Positions 37,801 to 49,800 of a stretch of DNA of 64,000 bases are shown here, piece after piece. Within the stretch, counting starts at the first letter, position 1; each line of letters begins with the position of its first letter. The position numbers were made by a program, and so were the translations under genes. The notes beneath the pieces were generated by a model. It was not told the DNA's origin, did not search any database, and saw only the letters and a list, made by a program, of their open reading frames with translations. The DNA comes from Amphibalanus amphitrite (lineage: Eukaryota > Arthropoda > Thecostraca > Balanomorpha > Balanidae), in assembly GCF_019059575.1 (NCBI RefSeq), contig NW_024881713.1:620001-684000 (forward strand), given 5' to 3'.

Positions 37801-40800
37801 ATGACCTTGACCTGAGGTCAAATTTTCAAGTTGACCTTTCAAGGTCAAGTTATAGTTCATTCGATGCGTCTTGACGAGAGGAACACGATGCCGGTAAAAG
37901 TAAGCTCGTACAAGGCTTGGGTCAAAAGTTATTGCAGAAAAACTGTTTAAGAAAAAATCGGCTATTTTTGCAGTTTTTGCCCCCTGCAGGCAAAACCGTT
38001 GACGTTAGGTCAAATCTGAGAGAATTACTCAGAAAGGGCGTTAATAGGGCTATCGAATGCGCTTTTCCGCGGCGCTGTAGCTCTATTGGTTCCCGAGTTA
38101 TGCGTTGGCTTCTTGGAAATTTTCGACATTCGACCTGGAAATCGGCGAAATTTTGCCTTCAATGACCTCTGGTGACCTGACCTTTGACCTGACCAAAAAA
38201 TTGACCGAAGTGATTTCGTCATTATTTTTTACGCTCTTTCGAACGCCGCCTTCCGCGTATCGCTACGTGGCCCAGGAGCCGAGTTACAAGGGGGGGTGTT
38301 CAAACACCCCCCCCCCAGCAGGGCGTGGAAATCCAGGACCCCCAGCAGGGCGCGGGTTAAGGTCAGGTCACCAGGTCACTTTGAATGACCCAACCTCAAG
38401 TCACTTTTTTGCAACTTTGTCACCGTGCCAGAGCTACAGTAGATGTCGGAGGCCTTTGAAAGTCGCAGGATATTATTAGGTCATTAGTAGCTACAATTTG
38501 TATATCTCGGAATTTTGATATCGGTGACCTAAGGTCAGGTCAATTTCGCGACCTCCCCATTATAAGTCAATGGGGGAAAAATCAACTCCCTGTTTTTACC
38601 ACTAAAACGGGTCGGAATGGCCCCATATACCATACATGACTTCATATACGATCAACCTTCACTACCTTGAAATCTGTTTTGCTGTTGGGCAGCTGTGAGG
38701 TCATGTGACGTCATCAAAGGTCACCAAAGGTTTTTGGCCAATAACTCCGTACAGGAACAAGATACAGACGCGTGGATGGTCTCATTGTGTTCAGCTCGTC
38801 AAGACGCATCGATTGATATACATGATGACCTCGAGGTCACGTGACCTGAGGTCAACCTTTGACCTTGACCTTTCGAGGTCAACATATATATCATTCGATG
38901 CGGATTGACGAGAGGATCACGATGAAGCCCTTAGTTTGTTTCTATCTTGACTAATTCGAAAGTTATTCGAGAAAAACTCTCTCCATATCTAGCGCCGCCA
39001 TTTTGACTTTTTCGACCCCTGTGACGTCATCTTTGACCTGACCTGAAAATGACCTTAGTAAAAATTGTAGATCTTGGCCGTGCGTATCCGATGCCGTTTA
39101 CCGCTTGTCGCTATCTTGCTTCGTTCTCGAGATCTCAGGGGGGCGGTTATCCACCCCCCCCCCCCCCCCCGTCGGTGCGAAGTTGGCGCAGACCCCCGTC
39201 GGTGCGCGGGTTAAAGTCTACACGCATCTCAAACCGAAAACATTCAGTCTGAGATTGGGCAATCCACCTCGCCATTAGCAGCTGCAGATTGGTGGTAATT
39301 TACAAGTCGATGTCAACCTATACCTCTAGCTAGGGCTGGTGGTGCAAGCAAGCAGTCTTTCTATTTTTACATCAAACGGGGGCCCCGGGAAAATCATGAG
39401 CACTTGATTCCATCCTGTGCAGGCCGATCCTGGAAAGGATTCCTACAGAGAAGGTCTATAACAGCCTTTATTAGATGCCCTTTCTAAGAAAAGAAAAAAA
39501 AAACCTAAAACATGCAATCAAATAAGCATACAAGCAAACAAACAAACAAACAAACAACTTACAAACAAAACGTGTGCCGTTTGTTGGTTTGAAACGAACA
39601 TAGGTAAACGTCAAAGCCTTTATCATGATTACTGTTCATCAATTCACGTCACTTAAGATTTATTGCGATGTGATTTGATAGTGCGTATTTAGTGTCCTGC
39701 AATTCCTCCTGCACCAAATTTCGCGCGCCGTTTCCTGCCTTATACCCGTCACAGCTGCACCCACGGCGCGTCCGCGGCCGTCGATCGGGGCAGATGGTCT
39801 CGGCGGCGACCCCACCGATCACCGCAGGGGGCCAGATGACGTCGATACACCCCGATGGCGTGAGGCTCCCCGGTGGCGCTCCCGCAGAGTGGCGCCTCTT
39901 AAACGGTTTAGCTCGTGATGGATGCTGGAGGACCCCTCCGACGCCCCGTTCACGCCCCCGTGATCGGCTCTGTTTTGCTCATTCATCGAATGATCGAGAG
40001 ATGAAAGAATAACGAGCCTCTTTTTATCCCCGAACGATTCATCGCTTCCTTCAAACTAGTCATATTGAATCCTCACCTTTTTTGAAGGAGATCTATTGAT
40101 ATTGGATGAATGGTGACTTAAGACTCTGACAGAATAAGGAGGCGCAGCCTTTGCCATTTTTTATTATTGATAACTAGGGGAGAGAGGTCATATTGCGCCA
40201 TGTTCTTAAATGCGCCACACCTTCCTCCTGCTCAAAATTCGATTCGAACGAATACTCGAATGTGTGCATTTACTTCACCACCAATAACTCGCTCTTATTC
40301 CGGTCCACGGGGGCAGGTGAGGTGTCTCAGCTTTCCCGCAGACCATTTTTTGTGATTTCCTCTATTTTCTTACGCGAAACAGTCTATTTCGACCTCTGCT
40401 AGTGTCATGGTTTATCTTAGAGATAGTGATTCAACTAATAATCATTGTTAATTGCTCGTTAAATGGTAGTTTTGAAAGTTTATCACCACCGTGGCTTCGC
40501 TGTCGTCGCCATATTTGAAGCTCATGAAAAATGTGTTCCATTCGTAATTGCGCCCACCCTATTTGCGCCCTATTCTTTAACCTAGAGAAACAGCATCTGG
40601 TGGTTGGGACACATTTCATTGAACACTTTGATTATTAGAGCGCTCACCTTACCATTACCTTAGCCTTCACAGCATAAATTGTTAATGGGCTGACACGTTC
40701 AAATAGACTACTTAGTTAGGTGGCAAACCGTTGTTTTTAATAGGGCGCTTTTACATGAGAGGCATGGGCGCTTTTTGATGGGGGAGTCCGTAAATGCGCC

Positions 40801-43800
40801 CTTTGCAGATGTGCCGGAAAGCTTTTCTTTTATTAATTTTTCTGGGTGTGATACAAATTGGGAGTTGTTATTTGATGCCAAAATAACTGAGGTACAATTT
40901 GAGATATCATCAAACATGACAGCTGGTCAACTTTAGCCGCAATAGGCCGATATCCTTAAGGTGGCGCAATATGACCTCTCTCCCCTAAACTGATTTAGCA
41001 GGCATCAACTGAACCAATTTTGAATATCCCTGGATGCAAGATTTATGTTGAAGGACAAAGCGTTTATTCATAAACTCGATGGATGTTGCTGGCCCATGAC
41101 AATCCCCAAGAGCTGTTTGTTTTCCCCGCACTGCACACCCCCACAGCTCCCGTCTCTGATGCCCGTGTTCCTGTCCGTCAGGTGGAGTACAACATCTCGC
41201 TGGAGGTGGCGGACCCGTCGGTGCTGGACCGCCCCACGCTCAACATCCGCTCTAGCGGCACGGTGCCGCAGGACCACGAGGTGTTCACCGTGCACCTGCC
41301 GTGCCGGCCAGGCGTCACGGCCGAGACGGACGTGCGCCTGCACATCCACCTGCTGCTGCCGCGCCAGCCGCCGCTGCGCCGCAGGAAGACCAACACGCTG
41401 CTCACCTTCCGGCGGACGCGCGTCTGCCGCAGCGAGACCACGCCGCCGGCCGAGCCGCCCGACCAGCGGCGCACAGAGCTGATGCTCGAGGACGCGGCCG
41501 GGCCGACGCGGCTCGGCGACCCGCCGCCAGACGAGGACGCTGCCTCGTCCGGCGTGCTCTACATGGCCATCGGCTGCTCCTGCGGCGTGGTGCTCGTCAT
41601 CATGATCATCCTGGCGGTGGTGCTCTCCAGGAACAGCGCCGCCAAGCGACGGAAGCGCGCACTGAGGTGAGACTCGTCCGGGGAGCGGGCACAGGACTGT
41701 CCTCCAGGACTGTCCATTGTCCGGTCGTTTCGAGATCGGTGCCACCGTGTCGCGCAGAGATCTCTTATGCGCTGTCAAATTAAACTAGAAAGACAGCGCG
41801 CGGTGACGGACCGCCGAGATTTCTGGACCAGATCCTCGCTGCGATAGCGGAGGCTGCTTCCTTTCTTGTCGTCGGGCCAAAACGGGACGCGCCGCTCAGA
41901 TAAGACATCCCTGGCGCGTTAGTGTCCGGCGCGACATAATCGGCGCACCATCGGTGGCGCAGCGCGCGGCTGTTCTCATGACCCAGTGCGTCGGCCGCCA
42001 CCTCCGCGGCCCCATCGGGAGCGGGATCAGCGGCGGTCCTTTGAAGGGTACCGGGGCGGAGAGGAGGCGGGGTCTTTCGTCACCCTCCCCTCTTTTCGTT
42101 CTCCCCAGTCTCTCGTCCCTCATACCTCCTCGCCCGCCCGCCTTTCCTGTCGTCTCACCTCATTGTGGGTCGTGAAGGGGAGATGGGGCGAGGGTCAGAA
42201 CGAGCGGCCTTCGACGGACTGGGTTTATTTTCGGAGATACGGTGGTGTATTGATGAGGAGGGAGGCTGATGAAAGACCTCTCTTATTACACTTGAGGCGT
42301 TGAACGCTAATTTACGAGTTTTCACGGGGTCGGAGGCGAAGATTCATTCAGTTCTGGTTCTGGGAGGACCGCTCATAACCGAAAGTGCCAGACTAGGATA
42401 CTGGGCTGCAGTAGGAACGGCTAGCATGTTGAGAGAATATGGCATGAAAGAAAGACACCGCTATGACTAGGTTCAGCTATGGGTGTGCTCATCACTTCCA
42501 GATTTTTTTCTTTATTGCGTTGTTTAACTGCCACTGGTTATTGAAATATCAACTTGTATTAGTCGAGGCCGCAAATGATAAGAAAGTTATTTGTAAATCC
42601 GTTCGAGAGCAGAAACACAACGATGTGCCAGAAGGAGCGATCTCTTGTGCTAACTACTAATCGCCATTTTGTCCTTTCGCTGTCCGTCGTCAGCCATTAC
42701 TTATTCAAATCAAAAGTCTAATTCAGGAATATTGAAGTTTTAGGCGTGCTACCTTATAACCTTGCTCTTGTTCGATAAGATAATGTATGTATGGATGTCA
42801 AGCCCGTTCATGGAAAATTACTTCTTGGAGGCTTCTTGGCGGCTTTTATGATTCATAAAGCGCAGCAGCCCGCGACGTTATTGGTCTCGCCTGATGGGTT
42901 TAGTATTCATTCAGGACGTATTAACAGGTCTTTAAAAGCTGCACCGAGGGACACTTTTGTGACGTCATGCGTGTCATAATGGCGCCGCGGTGGCCACGAT
43001 CTCCGTACGATCTGACTGACATGGAATTTTACCGCCCTCCTTAACCTAAAAACGTCACTTGGTATTCCAAACTGCAAGCGACAGAGCCTGACGTTATCTC
43101 ATTGAACGCTTCGATTCAGTTGTCACCGGCCATAGAGTCGTGACTGGTGGCCAGTGTGAAACGGCTTTTGAATGTGAACATTGGCGATAAACGTGCCCTG
43201 CAGTTCAAAACGAATGTCGACACACCCTTTCTCTGTGTCGGTTACCAGGCGAGCTTTCAGCGCCCAATCCCTGACCTCAACTATCTCCCTCCCGGCAGCG
43301 ACACTTCTGGCGACTACGACACGACCCACCACTACATGCAAGTACCGACGCCGTCGTACTCTTGCCACTCGATCCGGTCGACCCACCACTACGCGTCGCT
43401 GCGCCCGCTGCCCACCTGTCCGTCGTACAGCAGCCAGAAGACGGTGACCACCCCTCTGGGCCCGGCCGTCGGCCAGACGCACAGCCTGGGCTCGCACGGC
43501 GGCGCGGCCACCTTCGGCCAGTCGCTGAGCCACAGCGTGAGCCAGGGACTGAGCCACAGCTCGGCCAGCTCCGGCCAGCCGAGCTCCAGCCACGGCTCCG
43601 GGCAGCGGGTGCGCGACGTCGGCGAGCGCGTCTCCGAGCTGATGGTGGACCGGCGCCGCGTGGAGATCGAGACCGTGCTGAAGGAGGGCAACTTCGGTAG
43701 GATCGCCACCGGCTGGATGGCCGACACGGAACGCGGCGAGAAGGAGCGGCTCATCGTCAAATACGCCTCCGGTGAGTGCGCAGCTGCGGGATCGGGGGCA

Positions 43801-46800
43801 CCGCCAACACTTGGAGTTGGTATGATTAGCAGACGTTTTTACATGATAGGAAATGTGCTTGACCAGGATGTCCGGTGAATGATGCATCCTGTAAAATGTT
43901 TGTTCAGGAGTCTGGTAAACGGAATGTTAGCAATAACCATGCGATGCAGTGCCGTAATCAATTTGGAGTTGGGTGTGTCGGTGCGACTTATGACAGGTAT
44001 GTCGGATGATGGTTAGCGCGGGCAGACCAATGAGCCTGTCAGCAAATGGGTGCGGACGTTCAAACGCTACCTACGTTATGAATCCATCTCGCGCGGACGA
44101 GCACGCGCCCATCAAAACTGACATTCCATTTCACTCCATATACCTAGCATATCAGCCTTCCAGAGCGATTATACAGCTCGCATGCCTGCTGTCAAACCTC
44201 GCCGCGTTTGTGGGCTCAGCCGGACGATAGTTGTCCCTCCCGAACCGTCAGCCAGCCGGGTTCGAGTGGGGTCCTATGGATCGTTCAATCATCCAAACGT
44301 CAGTTCCAGTGCAGCAGCCCACGTGAAACACATCTCAGCCGTCTGGCGCCCGCTATCAAACAGATTACGCATGAATCATGGCTGATTTATTTATGTTAAT
44401 TGGGATGCCTGGCCGGAGCCGGTCGCTGATCGCATGGGTTTAATAGTTATAGCAGCTACATAATACTAATAAAGCTAATGCACCGACGGAGTGTGAGTGG
44501 CGTTGTTAATATGATTGACCACAAAGCTGGCGGGATAACGAGTCATATCCTAATACGCTTGTGATTAAATTGGCGTACCCATAGGTTATCGAGTGCCCGC
44601 AGTTCAGCACCAAGTGGACTCACTTCACTAACGAGCTCGCCTTTGTTGTTCCATTACAATGCGGGCTGAGTCGGGAGGCTATTCTAGTAACCGGCGGCGC
44701 TTAGCTTTGATCATTGCTGTGCAATTCAGGGGCCGTCCCACGCCCGTCCATCACGCTCCGCATGCTGCTGCGGACGCAGTGTGCGCTGAACAGACGCCTC
44801 TCGGCCCTGTCAGACGAGGGTAACCCGAGACGAACGCGCCCTTCTCGTGTCGGACAGGCCCTGGGCGCGGCCGAATACACTCCCTTCTCTCCTTTTACTG
44901 ACCCCGGGTGGGTCGAACGAATTGTGCACTTCGTCATCTCATTCTCCTCGCATGCCTCTCCCCAAAATTATCCACGACATCGGAGTCGGGCTTTCGATGG
45001 GGAGCCGAAAACCCGACGGCTCGACGAGTCTCTGCCAGCCGATGTCTGTTGACCGGACGTGGCGGACAGACATCAGGATCCGTGAGTTGACCCCGGACCA
45101 CCCTGTTTCAGATCGCGCCTCGCCGGCTCAGGTGTCCCTGCTGCTGCAGGAAGGCCTCGTGTTCTACGGACTGCGGCACAAGAACCTGCAGTCAGTGCTC
45201 GGCGTGGCCGTCGAAGAGAGAGCGCCTCCACTGGTGCTGTATCCCTACGTCAAACACTGGAACCTCAAACAGTGAGTGGGGCCGGCTTACGGTCTGGCGG
45301 CGGGTGTCGGGAGGGTTGACGAGGCGCGATGCCATCAAGATAGTGTCGGGCGCGGGTGATGAGGCGGAGTGAAAGGACGTCTGTTCCACCACCGTTCGAT
45401 CAACGTCTGAATATCACAACCTTCAAGCGAAGGCGCAGGGCCTCGCTTTTTACAAAATAGTCTTAAATAGTACATTTAGAGACTCGAAGAGATAATGGTC
45501 GGTGTGCCATGCCAAAGCGTATGGAGGATGCGCAAGACATTTGCCGACGATGGCCCATCTCGCTGAAGGCTGCCTGAATAAAAAAACCGCACCAGCAGCA
45601 CAGCGCAGCTGCTCGATACCGTTCCTACTCACACCGCCAGCGCTCGGTTAGCGGTCTCTGAAAGTCATCGAACTGAATCGCACCGCAATCAAATTTCCTA
45701 CATTGTATCATTTCCGCATCGGCGCTGTCAGCTAATTCATCGACCGCGTCGTGGTTACCGGTGGCCATCCAATAAAACTGACCGCACTGAGAACCGTTCA
45801 CCAGTGTCCACGTTTCACCCAGCCATGTCCACGGCGCTGGGTGGCCTCTCAGCAACTTTTCACCGTCGTACGTCTCCCTAATCTGACAACTTAATAGCGG
45901 CATCTCGTCAACTTTGTCGTGGACGTCTGGCTTAACTTCACCGCACGAGCGCGCATAATTTCTTTAGCAGCATGACGCCAGAGCTCGTGTTTCCTTCGAG
46001 CGTGTTCCTGCACGCCGCTGGAGAATTACACTGTCCGATGGAGGCCGTGTTTCTATCGTGATAATAGGGAGGCATCCAGCTCCAGACCCGTTTGGCGCCT
46101 GAGTTTGCTCTCCAGTGGGCCTATCACTCCCTAGAGAGTCACTTCTGATGGCCGCTACGAGTTACAATGCCGTCCGGGGATCGTATCGCTAGCTCGCCGC
46201 CGAGCCGCAATGGCCCTGCTAATGGCTGATGAAGCGTAATGATGACAGGAAGGCTAATGATAACGGCCAACTCTGGGTAGCTAATGTGCTGCGTGTATAA
46301 CGATGCCAGGCCGGCCAGCGCTTTGGCATTGATGTGTTGACCATGTTGGCTGCACTGCCGATGGAGTTTTGATTCACAGCCTTGGTATCAAATGTCGCAC
46401 ATGTATAGGGCTAAAGGAAATGCCAGGTCAATCGGAAAGAGAACAAGGGGCGGCTGGTCACTGGCCCTTGGCCCAGCGGCCCAGAGCGCTGTGGACCGGG
46501 GAGGCTGCAGAACTGCAACGTGAGGAGTGCTTAGAACAGCCGAACTCGGCTTGGCGAACAGATATAGGCCGTACGAACATCTTCCCGGGAGAATAACAGC
46601 TGACTCAGCTGGCACGGTCGGGCGATGGATGACTCTGAGTCGGGCGATGGATGACTCTGAGTCGGGCGGACGACCTCAGAGCCGCGATGTCAGGGTTCGA
46701 AATGGCCACTGTTCAGAAACAAACGATTGTTGATCGACCTCTATTGGGGAATCGATTGGCAAGGTTGAGCGATGCGGAGAGCCAACGTCTTATGGACCCT

Positions 46801-49800
46801 CAAATAGATTTGATCTGTAAGTGGTAAACTGAATAAGACTTTGGCACCGAATCATTCTATACTTTTGATGCTCGGTATTTGATTGTACCGACTCTGACCA
46901 AATGTAAAACGTGTTTACTGCCGTGGTGCAGATTCCATGCACCATGGCCATTTTCCGTTAAACTCTTATTCGCTTTATTTTTAATTAACACGCTCAGCCT
47001 GGCCACCAAATATTAATAAGAGACGGTTTACAGTTTCGTTACCAGCATTCTTGTGAGAACTACGCTATGAAGCTTTTCACGTACGACAACATTTCTCACG
47101 TGATCCATCCGATTTCAGCGAGCCAGCTACATGGCAAATGACAGAAGTGCCTGGGACAGGTTTGTGGTCATGAGATCTGTGTAATGACCTCTGCTGGCCC
47201 TCAGATGCTGGTAACTCGTTTCGTTCCTTATCCAACGCATCAATGCAGTATGCTGCATTCCTGACACGATTAGTCCACTCCTGTTCCTGGTTTAACAAGC
47301 TTCGAAGACTGACAGCCACGGCAGCATCTAGATTCAGAGCTGATCACAGTTGTACGTACACCGCTCCCCTTCGAAACCGCAGTGGCACATCTGGACGCGG
47401 CCATTGTCACCTGAAGCCTGCCACGGTGGTCTCTGTCTGATGGATCAGCTGCTGCGGTGCATGTACCGCTGTTCGCCGAACCTGTCAGCGATAGCACCGT
47501 GCACTGCACTGGGAAAACAGCCTTACTGAGGCCCCAGCGTCTGCTCATGGCCATGCAGTGCCAGCACATGCCCCCTGTCTCAAGTCTGACAGACAGGGCC
47601 GGGCCCGCCGTTTGCCCCTGGCCCTGCAGTGACTGCGCTGACCCCAGCCCCTCGCCACAGGTCTGACAGACCCGGCTCTGGCAGACTGGTCCCGCCGTCT
47701 GCCCCTGGCCCTGCAGTGACTGCGCTGACCGCTCGGCCCCTCGCCACAGGTCTGACTGACCCGGGTCTGGCAGACTGGCCCCGCCGTCTGCCCCTGGCCC
47801 CGCAGTGGCCGCTCGGCCCCTCGCCGCAGGTCTGACGGCGGACACTCTGCAAACATTACCATGCCTGGGCACGGCTCGCTGGGTGCCATGGCCGCTGGCA
47901 TCGGGCCGGCTGCTTTCAGTCATAACATGTGAACGGTAGTTCAGAGCGGGCCGGCTGACACCCTGAGGTTGTTTTACAGATCTATCTGGGGCTTCGTGGA
48001 CTCGGTATTTGCAATCATGAAGTTCTAAGATCACGCCCTCGTCGGTAAAATTATGAGACAGCATGTTTTTGATTTCTTTGAAAGGTTGTCAGAAAATCGA
48101 ATGCAAAACATGTGCCTTCGGGAAATCGAATAAAACATGTGCATAGTGAAGCTCGTGTGCTAACAGGAAATGGTTAAACGTGCATTGCGCGACCATTTGA
48201 TCAGTTCGTGACTTGACGAGCAACATGATACAAGCACCATGTCATTTATTTGCATGAGACTTTCGGCCGTCTATTTAATAGCTGAACACATAATTATGAA
48301 GCGAAATAGATTGCATATGGTGGCAGAATGGCCAGTATGACGGATGGCCTTGTCCAGAAGTGCAGTATGTATGCGCCAGCTCGCCAGACCAGAGCCAGCT
48401 CATTATTTCTTGTCGAGACTGAGGCTCGCCAGCCGAGCCATTCTGCGGCCGGACTTTATCCGAGCGCGCTATTCGGCGTAATAAACGGTCATGAGTCAGC
48501 GCGGCCCGCCACCCGCGCGGCGCGCTGCATGGCCCATCCGTCGGGCGCGCTGCATGGCCCATCCGTCCGGTGCGCTGCATGGCCCATCCGTCCGGCGCAC
48601 TGCATGGCCCATCCGTCCGGCACGCTGCATGGCCCATCCGTCCGGCGCACTGCATGGCCCATCCGTCCGCGGCTACGCACTACGCGGCCTCTGTGATGTG
48701 GCTGCGGGTGGCGCCGCGCTACCACGGGCCCACGGAGGTCGCAGTTTTATACTGGAGGAACAGCGAGAATGGCACAAGTCCATCCTACCGCGGGCCCACG
48801 GAGGCCGCAGTTTTATACTGGAGGAGGTGGGCTAAGCTGCATCACGGAGTCATGGGAGGTCGCAGTTGGTCCTAAATCGTCTCTGGAGCAGCAGCTCGGC
48901 CGATCAGCGGTTAGCGGCTCCCCTGACTCCTGAGACCTTCCTCAGACCGGCGATCCGGAGGGCAAATGAGGCCAACAGTTCTCTGATAATGCTCCGTCAC
49001 ATCCCGTAACGCTGCCGTTGTGATGTGACATGTCATGACGTGATGAGGTGCGCCCATTGAGCCTGAGAGGGTGCGGCGGGCAACAGTACACACTGACGCA
49101 ACGAGCCGGCGACGTCCCTTCCCGGGAACTGCGGCGGCGTCCGGCGGCCACGAGCTGTTTAGGGACGGCGGCACGGGGAGGCAAGTCAGCCATGAAACTG
49201 TATGTTTTCAGAGAGATAGGAATTGTTGCAGCTGGACGCATGACGTGGCGGCACCAGGCCACGTGAGCAATGCGGCAGCCGCCTGCAACTGCAGATGTGG
49301 CCTTGCAGCTTCGCGGAATCGCCAATTGGAGACGTTCATACCTTGTCTCGTGACGGGACACGATGATGTTCAGGGTGTCGGTGTGTTATGAAGCCGCTGT
49401 ACTTTGAAATAATTCCGCCGATCATGCGGACCGGCCAATGAACTCCGACGTGCAGTACTTCCTTGTGGCGGATGCTGCGGCTGGTGCCTGCTGTCGGGGA
49501 ACCGCCGGCTTTCAGGGTGCTCGAGAATGGCACAGCGGCTCCTGTCAGTCAGACGACCGCCAGTGGAGCGGACCCGCTGTGGGTTTTGTCATGACCTCGT
49601 GCGGTACGTCTCAGCCGCTGACAGGCACATGCGTCAACAAACGGCACAAAACGTCACCATGCCGACAAAAAACGACAGAGATATGTAAAGCCGCCGTCTT
49701 CCACTGGCTTCACGGAATGACGCACATACGTCAACGCCGCAGCCGAACGGCAGCCTCTCCATAGCAACTGCTCGCGGCGCGGACTTGGTTTGAGCCGCGT

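Larger units (their letters stand above)
45272..47583. other. intron 5, 5' part
   Basis: Unique intronic sequence except for an antisense ORF (45625-45903) and a small 22-bp duplication (46619-46668), listed separately. Confidence 0.5.

Noticed and set aside
47270..48064. 264-codon minus-strand ORF
   Set aside because: Its centre is the 77-89-bp tandem repeat, which keeps several frames open.
48521..48672. CRISPR-like regular spacing of repeats
   Set aside because: Units are contiguous 25-bp copies with no spacers, in animal DNA. This is a minisatellite.
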